This document shows positions 55,114 to 63,821 of a stretch of 64,000 bases of DNA, piece after piece. Origin of the DNA: JARFQH01 sp963825595 (GTDB taxonomy: Bacteria; Desulfobacterota; Desulfobacteria; Desulfobacterales; SG8-13); assembly GCA_963825595.1 (NCBI GenBank), contig CAWGUE010000015.1, positions 124,001 through 188,000 of the forward strand. Reading direction: 5' to 3'. Under the pieces are notes generated by a model. The model saw only the letters and a program-made list of their open reading frames with translations, made no database searches and was not told where the DNA came from. Position 1 is the first letter of the stretch; every line of letters starts with the position of its first letter. Both the position numbers and the translations under genes were made by a program.

Positions 55114-55863
55114 ATGCATGAAGAATACCATCGCTGGTGGAGCCCGAATTTAAATCGGGATATGGAACTAAACGTATACGGTCATTGGGGTATGCCCTTT
55201 ATCGTTTTTCCCTGTTCTCGCGGCCGGTTCTTCGACTACAAAGGCATGGGGATGATCGATGCTATCGCCGGCAGCATCGATGCCGGAAAGGTCAAACTCT
55301 TCACGGTTGACAGTATTGACGCCGAATCCTGGTACAACTTCGACATCTCTCCAAAGGAACGCAACGATCGGCATGGAGCCTATGACCGCTACATCACCGC
55401 AGAGGTCATTCCATTCATCAGGTCTCACTGCGGTTCCCCCGACCAGCGGGTGATGGCCAACGGGTGCAGCATGGGCGCCTATCATGCCGTAAATTTTTTC
55501 CTAAAGCATCCCGATGTATTCGAAGGCGTGGTCGCACTCAGTGGGCTATACCGCCTGGATCGACATGAATTCGGGTTGACCGGGACCGACCTGCCAGCCG
55601 TATATTTCAACTCACCGATCGACTACCTGGCCGGTCTCGATGACCAGTGGTTTCTGGAGACCTACCGAAAGCGAACGATTATCGTGTGCGTCGGTCAGGG
55701 CGCTTGGGAGAACGAGGCCATCGAAGACACGCGCGCACTGGACAGTATCCTGCGGGAAAAAGCCGTACCGGCCTGGGTCGATTACTGGGGGTACGATGTC
55801 AATCATGACTGGCCGTGGTGGTACCGGCAGATGAACCATTTTCTTGGGCAGCTATACGGTTAG
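55114..55863 (+). CDS. Alpha/beta-hydrolase (esterase D-like)
   Basis: A 249-residue serine hydrolase. The nucleophile elbow is GCSMG, with the acid and His further on (the final His is in NHDWPWWYRQM). The opening YHRWWSPNLNRDMELNVYGHWGMPFIVFP resembles esterase D-type and CE1-like enzymes that lack a signal peptide; none is seen here, so it acts in the cytoplasm. The ATG at 55114 has GAGG 8 bases upstream and lies 10 bases after the ATP-grasp stop. Together, one enzyme that makes an acyl bond and one that breaks an ester bond hint at a small conjugated metabolite. The 315 bp that follow (55864-56178) hold no gene. Confidence 0.83.
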   Translation: MHEEYHRWWSPNLNRDMELNVYGHWGMPFIVFPCSRGRFFDYKGMGMIDAIAGSIDAGKVKLFTVDSIDAESWYNFDISPKERNDRHGAYDRYITAEVIPFIRSHCGSPDQRVMANGCSMGAYHAVNFFLKHPDVFEGVVALSGLYRLDRHEFGLTGTDLPAVYFNSPIDYLAGLDDQWFLETYRKRTIIVCVGQGAWENEAIEDTRALDSILREKAVPAWVDYWGYDVNHDWPWWYRQMNHFLGQLYG

Positions 55864-56178
55864 TCCGCTTATGTCATGAGCCGATATTATGTCTTTTTCA
55901 GATGTGATGAAAGATATTCATGCAAAATGCGGTTCAAGGGAATGGAGCCAAATTTCAGCTGACTGTCCGTTTTTTTCCCGCTCTCACAAGGTGTTGAACA
56001 ATTCTATGAACGCGCAGGACAGACAAGGGGAATCCAGTCTATAAGCGTCCGGTATCATCTATAAATTGGTGACTTTGCTGAAACAGGGGTAAGGTCCCCG
56101 GTTCAGCCGTTTGTACCGTATGGGCAGGGGCAATACCGCCCTGCTAAAAAAGCCGATCCGGCAGAACCCGGTAGTAAT

Positions 56179-56949
56179 ATGATCGTTCTGATGAATTCTT
56201 CCAAAACCCTCGACACGGCGCGTCCGGCTGCGACGCGGCGGTATTCCACCCCGGAGTTTATCGACGATGCCGAGACGCTGGTTTCCGTGCTGCGGACGCG
56301 GGGTCCCGATGCGCTGGCCGAACTGATGGGGATCAGCGCCAAACTGGCACGGCTGAACGCGGATCGCTACCAGCAATGGAAGATACCGTTTAACTTGAAA
56401 AATGCCAAACAAGCGCTGGCAGCCTTCAGGGGGGATGTCTTCGCCGGGTTGGCAGTCGACGGATACACTGCCCAGGAATTTGGTTTCGCCCAGTCGCATG
56501 TTCGGATCCTATCGGGCCTTTACGGACTTCTGCGGCCTTTGGACTTGATCCAGCCTTATCGGCTGGAAATGTCGACCCACCTGGCTACCTTCCGTGGCAG
56601 CAATCTCTATCAATTTTGGGGGAATCGGATTACCATGGCTATCAAGCAGCTTCTGCAGAAAGAAAAATCCGGAATATTGATCAACCTGGCGTCTTTGGAA
56701 TATGTAAAAGTGATAAAATCCGCCGACCTGAATGCCCGTGTGATGACACCGGTTTTCCAGGAAATCAAGAATGGAAAACCCCGAACGGTCGTTATTTATA
56801 CCAAAAAAGCCAGAGGCTTGATGTGTGACGAAATTATTCGTAAACGGATTGACGATGTGGAGGCCTTGAAACGCTTCAACCGTGATGGGTACCGATTCAA
56901 CAACATCCGCTCTTCGGATAAACGCCTTGTGTTTGAACGGACGGGATAA
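56179..56949 (+). CDS. yaaA: Peroxide stress protein YaaA
   Basis: A 256-residue protein of the UPF0246/DUF328 family. In E. coli YaaA lowers free iron and limits damage after peroxide stress and binds DNA. Family marks: MIVLMNSSKTL, GLAVDGYTAQEFGFAQSHVRILSGLYGLLRPLDLIQPYRLEM, WGNRIT, INLASLEYVKVI, VVIYTKKARGLM and the terminal FNRDGYRFN. Length and motifs are complete. The presence of several ferritin-like genes on the same stretch fits an oxidative-stress theme. The ribosome site is weak. Confidence 0.9.
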   Translation: MIVLMNSSKTLDTARPAATRRYSTPEFIDDAETLVSVLRTRGPDALAELMGISAKLARLNADRYQQWKIPFNLKNAKQALAAFRGDVFAGLAVDGYTAQEFGFAQSHVRILSGLYGLLRPLDLIQPYRLEMSTHLATFRGSNLYQFWGNRITMAIKQLLQKEKSGILINLASLEYVKVIKSADLNARVMTPVFQEIKNGKPRTVVIYTKKARGLMCDEIIRKRIDDVEALKRFNRDGYRFNNIRSSDKRLVFERTG

Positions 56950-57180
56950 CGCCTCACCCGCCCACTATCACCGATTTATATCCCGGTGCATCGGTTATGA
57001 GCTGCCATCTCAGAGGTGCTCGTTTATGGCCATCTCCCTTCAAAGTTACAAATATGATGCCTGTCAACCGGTTTCGTACCATTGCGTTTTACCCGATTGG
57101 GGCCCCAATAAGCATTGCAGACGGTCCGGCAGTAGCGCCAACGGCATCGGTGATTCGGGATGCCGCAATGATAATCGAAT

Positions 57181-58521
57181 TTAGCGGATGTACCCCCACT
57201 CCTTCAGGCGCTGGTAAGCGTATTGGGCTTCTTGGCCTTGCTGGGTCATCTGCAGGTAACGATAATAGTAGTTTGCCGCCTGATCGCGCTTGTTCATCCC
57301 TTCCATGGCAAATCCTTTGAAAAAGGTGGTTTTAGGTGACCCGGGAAGCCGTTTGTCGTATTGGTCGAAATCCGTGTAGGCGGCCTCGTAATTTTTAGTT
57401 TTTAGATTGACTATCCCGCTAATTTGCCAGGCCTGGGCCTCTCCCGCGTAGATTTTTTTGGCCCTGGTGGTGAATTGTTGGGTCTTGGTCCAATCTTCCT
57501 GCATGAACTGGCACTTGGCCATCATCACCAGCGCCGTATAATCGTTGGGTGCTATTTTCAATGCTCGGTTGAATTGGCTCTCGGCCTCATTGTAATTTTT
57601 TTCGATGAGTTTCTTTTCACCGTTTTGCATAGCGTCGACGGCCCCTTCGATGCGGCGCAGACCGGCGATGTTGTCCATGTAACGTTCTCGATAGAGCGGT
57701 TTTTTACGATCGTTTTTATAGCGGGTCTGGACATTTTCAACGGCTGTTTGATAGCGTTCATCGCTCATGGGGTGGGTCGCAAACATGAGTTCGATAGCGC
57801 TGTGCTTGGATTTGGATTGACTGTTGAGCATATCCATCAAGCCCACAAAACCGTCGGCACCATAACCGCCGCGCACCATATATTCCAATCCCAGAGCGTC
57901 GGCTTCCCGTTCGTTATCCCGGCTGTAGGCGGCGAGCAGGGCTCCGGCGCTTAACATTCCCAATTGTGATGCCAATTGGCCGGCACCTGACCCTAATGTC
58001 GCACCTGTGGCGACCGACAGCCCACCGATCACGGCCTGAGTCAACGTACCTTTGCTCATCTGTTGAGCCGTATGGCGAGCGTTTACGTGACCGAGTTCGT
58101 GTCCCATCAGTGCGGCCAGCTCAGCCTCGTTGTCAATGCTCAGCAGGATTCCGCGCGTAATGGCGATGCTTCCACCCGGAAAGGCATATGCGTTGATGTA
58201 CGTGGCGTTGACCACCTGGAAGGAATAGGGCATCTGCGGCCTGTGAGTCTGGCCGGTCAAGCGTTTACCGGTTTGCTGGACATAGGCACTGAGCGCGGGG
58301 TCCTGGACTTTGCCGTAGTCGGATGAGAACTGGACCGGTGCGTAATTTTTGTCGATTTCGATTTCCTGCTGCTCGGACATGAGCATCAACTGGGACTTTC
58401 CCGTAACCGGGTTGGTGGCGCATCCGGTCAACGCGCCTGCCGTCGCCATCGAAGCAAGCCAGAGAAACTCGCGGCGTGTCAATCCATGAATTTTTAAGCA
58501 AATCTCATCGCTTTCGTTCAT
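57181..58521 (-). CDS. M48-family metalloprotease lipoprotein (BepA-like)
   Basis: A 446-residue zinc protease of the cell envelope. The leader TRREFLWLAS resembles a twin-arginine signal, and LTGC at 31-34 is a lipobox, so it is probably a Tat-exported lipoprotein. HExxH is HELGH (141-145). A later DNEREADALG helix holds the third ligand. The C-terminal part (about 290-446) is TPR-like (ALVMMAKCQFMQEDW; AANYYYRYLQMTQQG). It should help quality control of outer-membrane proteins. GGGAGG lies 5 bases before the ATG. A second M48 enzyme is at 15520. Confidence 0.9.
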   Translation of the reverse strand: MNESDEICLKIHGLTRREFLWLASMATAGALTGCATNPVTGKSQLMLMSEQQEIEIDKNYAPVQFSSDYGKVQDPALSAYVQQTGKRLTGQTHRPQMPYSFQVVNATYINAYAFPGGSIAITRGILLSIDNEAELAALMGHELGHVNARHTAQQMSKGTLTQAVIGGLSVATGATLGSGAGQLASQLGMLSAGALLAAYSRDNEREADALGLEYMVRGGYGADGFVGLMDMLNSQSKSKHSAIELMFATHPMSDERYQTAVENVQTRYKNDRKKPLYRERYMDNIAGLRRIEGAVDAMQNGEKKLIEKNYNEAESQFNRALKIAPNDYTALVMMAKCQFMQEDWTKTQQFTTRAKKIYAGEAQAWQISGIVNLKTKNYEAAYTDFDQYDKRLPGSPKTTFFKGFAMEGMNKRDQAANYYYRYLQMTQQGQEAQYAYQRLKEWGYIR

Positions 58522-59053
58522 AAAAGCCTCCCTGGTTCAACGCATGATCACCTCTCGCATCAGAGATTCGGTCAGAAAATAATTTTTACAATAACTGATT
58601 TATCGTTTGTGATCAAAGATATTTTCGCAACCCTCGGCACAGTTTGAGGGCCTATCGCCTGTTCTTTGGTGCCCTATTTTCGGAGGGGCGGAAAGTGTCC
58701 GGAAGAGGCAGCTGGCCCGTAAAGCATGTGTATACACTTTGATTGGAGGGGGGAGACCTATTCCTGGGGTAAGGTCAACCCTGAAGCTATCTTCGCGCCG
58801 TTGTCAAGCGGTTGCCGGAGTGATCGCCGATCCGACCGCCTTGGGTTGACATTTGTAACCCCAGAGAACCGACGACAGCGCATGCGGTTGTCAGACGATT
58901 TTTGCGTTCGATATCTGCGGCCCTTGGGTGTGGTGATGCGTATGGCAGCATTCCGATTCGGCGGGTGTCAAACACATCGTATAATTTGGGTGGCGCTGTC
59001 CGGAGGTCACGGTTCGAAGCCCCCTTTTCCAGCTGCAGCGAGAAAGGAATAGT
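58522..59053. other. Intergenic region upstream of the riboswitch promoter
   Basis: About 530 bp between divergent transcripts. No supported gene. It precedes the sigma70 promoter at 59056. A TTCGAA next to a CCCCC run at about 59012 recalls a tRNA T-arm but there is no cloverleaf. Confidence 0.45.
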
Positions 59054-59055
59054 GC

Positions 59056-59084
59056 TTGACCCCAATCATTTGAAATTATATAAT
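59056..59084 (+). promoter_or_regulatory. Sigma70 promoter of the riboswitch transcript
   Basis: TTGACC at 59056-59061 and TATAAT at 59079-59084 are separated by exactly 17 bp. The predicted start site, about 59091, lies a few bases before the aptamer. Close agreement with the consensus in both boxes makes this a strong call. Confidence 0.8.
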
Positions 59085-59092
59085 AAACAGTG

Positions 59093-59222
59093 TTCAGAAT
59101 AAAGGCAAACCACTTGAAAAAGTGGGGCGCAAAGCCACCGGCCTAAATCCGAGTGACGCGGACAAGGCGGCAGGGTTGCCTGGCCCCGTGCCCACCTGAG
59201 ATGTTTTAGCGAAACCCTGCCC
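59093..59222 (+). promoter_or_regulatory. Cyclic-di-GMP-I (GEMM) riboswitch with alternative-pairing platform
   Basis: The aptamer (about 59098-59183) matches the GEMM-I consensus: GGCAAACC (59104-59111), a hairpin CCACTT-GAAA-AAGTGG (59110-59125), GCAAAGCC (59129-59136), a receptor-like CCTAAA (59142-59147) and the closing TTGCC (59176-59180), which pairs with GGCAA (59104-59108). Both bases before the first CAAACC are G, which favours cyclic di-GMP over cGAMP (class Ib has an A at the position equal to G20 of Vc2). GGCAGGGTT (59169-59177) can instead pair with AACCCTGCC (59213-59221), so the aptamer 3' strand is shared with a competing hairpin. No U-run follows, so control may be by alternative folding around the translation start or antitermination. 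It precedes the DUF2726 gene. Confidence 0.85.
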
Positions 59223-59410
59223 GAATCGTGTCGTCCTACGGTTATTTAATACAGGAAGAGACTCGCTCGGAACGCTCGCCGGTTCGATGATGCCAACCAA
59301 GCGCTGCAGCCACTGTATTTTATGTGGGGTGGACTGCCGACACCCTCTGGCGACGGAAGGCGGTGAGGTGCCTATCCGTTAACACGGCCGCAGAAAAGGA
59401 GTATCTCACG

Positions 59411-60187
59411 GTGATCCATACTGGCGCAATTCTTATCCTGGCGGCTCTCTGCTGTGCCGTCGCATACGTCATGCTGAAGCAGGGCCTGCTGCCGCGGTTA
59501 TCGAACAGCAACTCCAAGGCAAACCCTTACGAGCGCTCCCGGGTGCTTTTATCTCCAACCCATGCGTCATTGTTTGAATTGCTGGAACAAGCGCTCGATG
59601 ACCGCTACCGTGTTCTCGGAAACGTTCGTTTGACGGATGTTGTCGAGGTCAAAGCCGATTTAAGCCCGAAGCAGCGGATTGCGGCACTGAAACACCTTCC
59701 GCCGACCCGGCTTGACTTCGTCGTTTGTGAAAGGCAGAACACCTTTATTCTTGGAGCCGTTATGGTCGATGAATATAATGCTGAACCCGACGCGGCGCGT
59801 GTTCACCGAGAGACGGCTCTTGACAGATTCCTGGATACCGTTGGAATTCCGGTCGTACGGCTTTCCAGCAAGAAAGATTACAGTATTGAAGACATCAGGA
59901 TCGAGATGTCTCGGGCACTATTCTTGAAATGGAAGGACAGTGCTTCAACGCGTGGGAAGGAAGGGGCTGAAAAACCCGTCGAGAAAAGCGACAGCCCTTA
60001 CGGTGTCTGCCCGGCCTGCGGGCTGCCTTTTGTCAAACGCAGAGCCCGAAAAGGGACTTATGCCGGTAAATTCTTTTTGACGTGTTCAAACTATCCCGAA
60101 TGCAAACACGTGCGGCTGATAAAAGACAATTCCACTTTGCTGAAAGGTAAAAACCAGAGAGAAAGAGGCCGTATCAATCAAACCTAA
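59411..60187 (+). CDS. DUF2726 / topoisomerase-type zinc-finger membrane protein
   Basis: A 258-residue protein with one N-terminal transmembrane helix (GAILILAALCCAVAYVML). A DUF2726 domain follows (about 38-175): SRVLLSPTHASLFELLEQAL, VRLTDVVEV, LDFVVCERQ, and ETALDRFLDTVGIPVVRL. It is distantly related to nuclease-like folds; no confirmed activity. The end is a topoisomerase-I-type zinc finger (CPACGLPFVKRR, CSNYPECKHV). The GTG at 59411 is chosen because AAGGAG precedes it by about 9 bases; an upstream GTG at 59324 is possible. The riboswitch at 59093 lies in its leader. Confidence 0.75.
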   Translation: MIHTGAILILAALCCAVAYVMLKQGLLPRLSNSNSKANPYERSRVLLSPTHASLFELLEQALDDRYRVLGNVRLTDVVEVKADLSPKQRIAALKHLPPTRLDFVVCERQNTFILGAVMVDEYNAEPDAARVHRETALDRFLDTVGIPVVRLSSKKDYSIEDIRIEMSRALFLKWKDSASTRGKEGAEKPVEKSDSPYGVCPACGLPFVKRRARKGTYAGKFFLTCSNYPECKHVRLIKDNSTLLKGKNQRERGRINQT

Positions 60188-60359
60188 ACGTCAGTCGGCA
60201 CGATTTTTTTTCCATCTGTGCCTGTCAAGGCCACTAAAAGAGGAGGCCTCGGCGGCCACCCAACACGGTCACAATCGAACGGGCGAACTGTTTAACGATT
60301 CAATTGCCGAACCCGCTAAACACAAGGGTCTGTAATAGGGCAGTCGCAAGGAGTTTTAC

Positions 60360-61145
60360 ATGACGATTAAGGAGCACGAGTATGTTCGGCAGACGCTTGA
60401 ACGTTATACCAACTGTCCACTGGAAGAATTTTGCGAGTTTGTGCTCATCACCAATTTCAAGCCTTACATCCAGCGTTTTCAGGAAAATACCGGTGGTAAA
60501 TACTCCGAGGGTAATTTTAGAGTGGTTAACGCCCCGGATCGAAACTGCACCATGATCGACTTCGGAATCGGCTCGCCCCAGGCTGCGCTGGTGATCAACT
60601 GTCTGGCTTACCTCGACAATCTGAAGGCCGTCATCATGTTGGGTATGTGCGGCGGGATCGATGACATCCTGGAAATGGGTGATTTCCTTATCCCTTCCGC
60701 CGCCATCCGGGGTGAAGGGACCAGTCGCCATTATCTGCCGCGGGAGTTCCCTGCGATTCCGGCTTCATCAGTAAATCTCTATTGTATCGGTGCGGTGCGG
60801 AAGTCCGTTTCGACTCCCCGTTGCGGAATAGTATATACCACCGACCGGCGGCTGTGGGAATTTGACGCGGGGTTTGTCGAATATCTCAGGAAGCAACGCA
60901 TTCTGGCCATCGATATGGAACTGGCGACTCTATTTTCAGTCGCCTACCGTTACGAAGTGCCCATCGGTTCGATCATGCTGGTTTCCGATATGCCGCTGCA
61001 GAGACGAGGGATCAAGGACCGCAGGTTACAGGATGAGATCTATACCAATTATATGGACGGGCATCTTGACCTTGGCATCGATGCAATAAAAACCCTTCAG
61101 AGCAATTGGGGCGAAGTTATGAAGCGGCTTCACAGCGAATGGTAG
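60360..61145 (+). CDS. amn: AMP nucleosidase
   Basis: A 261-residue enzyme that hydrolyses AMP to adenine and ribose 5-phosphate, involved in purine balance. Family marks: FKPYIQRF, DFGIGSPQAALVINCLAYLDNLKAVIMLGMCGGID for the phosphorylase-fold core, GDFLIPSAAIRGEGTSRHYLP and AIDMELATLFSVAYRYEVPIGSIMLVSDMP. The length and lack of the N-terminal domain of E. coli Amn match the short form found in Bacteroidetes and other anaerobes. AAGGAG lies 6 bases before the ATG. Confidence 0.88.
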   Translation: MTIKEHEYVRQTLERYTNCPLEEFCEFVLITNFKPYIQRFQENTGGKYSEGNFRVVNAPDRNCTMIDFGIGSPQAALVINCLAYLDNLKAVIMLGMCGGIDDILEMGDFLIPSAAIRGEGTSRHYLPREFPAIPASSVNLYCIGAVRKSVSTPRCGIVYTTDRRLWEFDAGFVEYLRKQRILAIDMELATLFSVAYRYEVPIGSIMLVSDMPLQRRGIKDRRLQDEIYTNYMDGHLDLGIDAIKTLQSNWGEVMKRLHSEW

Positions 61146-61747
61146 CTATCTACCGGTTTCCTGCCGAGTTAACCCTCAATTCCGACCCATTCGGGATCAT
61201 GAGCCAGCGTCTTGTAATCATTGGTGGGGATATGAATTTGATGGGCAGGGTGATTTCTCTGCCATTGCTCACCGGCAACGCAAATGGAGATCGGCAGTGA
61301 ATGCGAACCCTGCCTGAGTGCATTATAAAGTGTTCAGATAGAACAGTGCCATCTCTCGAAATCATTCTAAAGATCCGGCCTATCAAGCGACTCCTTTATG
61401 GAATTCTGAATCCCCAGACATGATTTTGTGCTGCTGCCCCTGATTGCCCCATCCGGTTAAAATTTACAGAAACACTCCGGGGTCTCAGTCCTTCCACCGT
61501 CGAACCGGGATAGAACACCCCAAAATCGAAGAAATTCGGGTGTTCCGTACCGATCAACCGATCATCGCCCCGGTGTGATCGAATACCCCTTGAGAGCCCT
61601 CGATCCGTGCAGTCACCGGTTGGCTGGTTGGCACCGGCAGCCGAGTGCTTATCTTTACGGTTGAAATCTTGGGGCGTTTCTGTGAAAAATGAAGAGAGAT
61701 GAAGCCGTTCCCCTTTGAGCCATGATTACGATACAGATGCACTGCAG
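61146..61747. other. Intergenic region with an inverted repeat
   Basis: About 600 bp without a supported gene. GAACACCC (61513-61520) and GGGTGTTC (61538-61545) form an inverted repeat with a 17-base loop, without a U-run. A small plus-strand frame from 61106 overlaps the end of amn and is not supported. Confidence 0.45.
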
Positions 61748-62239
61748 ATGAATTTAAAGGACAAACTATATAGCGGCGACATAATGAAGGGGTTGTTTCT
61801 GGCCCAACTCATCATTTTGTTTCATGTGCTCATTATCGCCATACTCGGAATAACGGTTCTGCTTTTAGGCGGACTCGCGCGTAACTTGATATGGATAATT
61901 CTCGGTGTTGTGGCCGTCACCCTGATACTGACCTATGTTATTTACCGCCGCGCCAAAACTCAAGGCAGCAATATGCTGCGTGACCTCGATCAGTCCGGGG
62001 CAGTACGCGGCCGACCGCTTGAAATCAGTTTCATGGGGGGCTTGATGTCCTTGAAAGTCGGCTCGCCGGATGCGCCCCCGTCGCTGGAAGCCAACAGGAT
62101 CGGCCCGATTCCGCGGCTGGAAGACGCGGAATCTATTCGTAAAAGGGAATTGGCCGATCTGGCACAATTGTTGGCCGACGATATGATTTCGATCGAAGAC
62201 TACACCAGCGCCAAGCAGAAGATCCTTTCCGCCAACTAA
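61748..62239 (+). CDS. Two-helix membrane protein with SHOCT-like C-terminus
   Basis: A protein of about 163 residues from the ATG at 61748. Two transmembrane helices (GLFLAQLIILFHVLIIAILGITVLLLGG region; IWIILGVVAVTLILTYVIY) are followed by a polar linker. The end, ELADLAQLLADDMISIEDYTSAKQKI, has the spacing of a SHOCT domain. Function unknown. The start is uncertain: a TTG at 61715 or an ATG at 61784 are alternatives and no ribosome site is strong. Confidence 0.7.
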   Translation: MNLKDKLYSGDIMKGLFLAQLIILFHVLIIAILGITVLLLGGLARNLIWIILGVVAVTLILTYVIYRRAKTQGSNMLRDLDQSGAVRGRPLEISFMGGLMSLKVGSPDAPPSLEANRIGPIPRLEDAESIRKRELADLAQLLADDMISIEDYTSAKQKILSAN

Positions 62240-62391
62240 CCCGGACTCCTGGCCCATCACTATGGTCTCCCCTGGGAAGACGGCCGGCTAACATTATGAA
62301 ATCAGGATTGTCAATCTTGTCGGCACGGAAATCCGTTCGGCACAAACAAGGCCGTTTTTGCATAAACACGCGTTAGGAAGGGGATCGTCGA

Positions 62392-63129
62392 ATGTTGCTC
62401 GAGAATCTGGCCTACCCCGAGGTTGAGGATTACCTTAATACAAAGGATATCATCCTGGTTCCCATCGGCTCCGTCGAACAGCACAGCGCTTACGGTCTGA
62501 TTGGTACCGACTTCATTGTGGCCGAGGCCATTGCCCGCATGGCCGGTGATCGTCTCGATATACTGGTGGCCCCGACGATCTGTTACGCCGTTTCTCCACA
62601 TCACATGGCCTTCAAGGGTACCGTAACCCTGAGTCCCTCAACGCTGATAAAGGTTGCCGAAGACATTGTGAAGTCTCTCGTCACCCACGGGTTTCGAAGG
62701 GTTCTTTTCATTAACGGCCACGGGGGAAATATTGTGCCGCTACAGACCGCGTTCCAGCAACTCAAGAACCAGAGTATCCCCGGCCGTTTTGAGGTCATCT
62801 CCTGGTATATGGATTCAGAGATGAAGCGGTTCTGCAAGGAGGCCTTCGGTGACAATGAGGGTCAACACGCAACCCCGAGTGAGGTATCGATTACCAAGCA
62901 CCTGAGGCCATCGGCATTCTCAGACAAAGCCATTGACAAAAAAAGCGTCGAAAAACCGACATACTATTGGCCACTGTCGGCGACGGAGATGAAGCGCGTA
63001 TTTCCTGATGGCCGTATGGAATCGGCCCCTTGGTTGGCGACGGGAGCGTTGGGCGAGAAGATAGCCACCGAGGCAGCCAGGCTGTTGGAAATAAAGATTA
63101 AGGATATCATGAAGTTGGCAATAATATAG
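62392..63129 (+). CDS. Creatininase-family amidohydrolase
   Basis: A 245-residue metal-dependent amidohydrolase. Family marks: PIGSVEQHSAYGLIGTD (metal ligands E29, H31 and D40), NGHGGN, GQHATPSEVS and WLATGALGEKI. The family includes creatininase, a formamide hydrolase acting in riboflavin and F420 biosynthesis, and MftE; substrate unknown here. The ATG has AGGAAGGGG upstream. Confidence 0.87.
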   Translation: MLLENLAYPEVEDYLNTKDIILVPIGSVEQHSAYGLIGTDFIVAEAIARMAGDRLDILVAPTICYAVSPHHMAFKGTVTLSPSTLIKVAEDIVKSLVTHGFRRVLFINGHGGNIVPLQTAFQQLKNQSIPGRFEVISWYMDSEMKRFCKEAFGDNEGQHATPSEVSITKHLRPSAFSDKAIDKKSVEKPTYYWPLSATEMKRVFPDGRMESAPWLATGALGEKIATEAARLLEIKIKDIMKLAII

Positions 63130-63225
63130 CCCTGTGTGTTCAATGTTTGTTCAGGAAACGATTTCGCCCTTCCCCTTACAAGCCAACAGCCTCGCCTGAG
63201 CAGTTGTACCTGGCTGGAACAACGA

Positions 63226-63408
63226 TTAAGACTGGCTTTTGAGTTTGTCCACAGTGTCCAGGTCGCAGACATCGAAGCTCTGTCCGCAACCACCGCAAAT
63301 CATTTCACATTCGTCGACCCGGCGGCTTCTGCGGCGTTTCAACGGGTAGCGGCAATCAGGGCATTTGAGTTCCTGTTCGGGGGTGCTGGTTTTGGATGGT
63401 TCCGCCAT
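63226..63408 (-). CDS. Small zinc-ribbon protein
   Basis: A protein of about 60 residues with CPDC and, later, CGGC in an otherwise basic sequence (YPLKRRRSRRVDECEMICGGCGQSF), i.e. a zinc ribbon. The ATG at 63408 is preferred because AGGTGGG lies 8 bases upstream; an ATG at 63441 would add 11 residues. No function known. It is convergent with the creatininase gene, about 95 bp away. Confidence 0.6.
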   Translation of the reverse strand: MAEPSKTSTPEQELKCPDCRYPLKRRRSRRVDECEMICGGCGQSFDVCDLDTVDKLKSQS

Positions 63409-63821
63409 TATAATGGCCCACCTTTCTTTTGCCTTACTCATCTTTGTGGCATGCCGTCATTGTGACCCAGTAATCGAATGACCATTTGATACTTGGGAAA
63501 TAGTGCGGTTGAAAATCATAGGGTGCTTTTTGGATAATCGAAAAATAATACCCACCGATACGGGGGTCAAGTCATGTGGAACGCAGCAGTGATTAGAAGT
63601 GGTTTCAAAACCCCAACTACACCCAACCCGCCAAAGGTTTACCCGCCTCAGGCGGGCGGACAAGTTGCGGTGTTGCGGTCCTCCTCAAATACCCAATTAC
63701 GCCCATGTATACTTCGTTTTTTCGTCGGCCCACGCCTTGCACGTGATTTAAGGTTTCAAATCCACTTCTATGCATAACGGAAGGGGATCGTAGGGATATG
63801 TGATCAAAAGAAATTTTCAGG
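63409..63821. other. Intergenic region with GC-rich hairpin
   Basis: About 410 bp with no supported gene. It includes a GC-rich palindrome, CCCGCCTCAGGCGGG, near 63650, which could form a hairpin on either strand but has no U-run. Open frames on both strands run through it and are rejected. Confidence 0.45.

Noticed and set aside
59005..59030. tRNA-like TTCGAA followed by CCCCC
   Set aside because: No acceptor stem, D-arm or anticodon arm can be folded around it.
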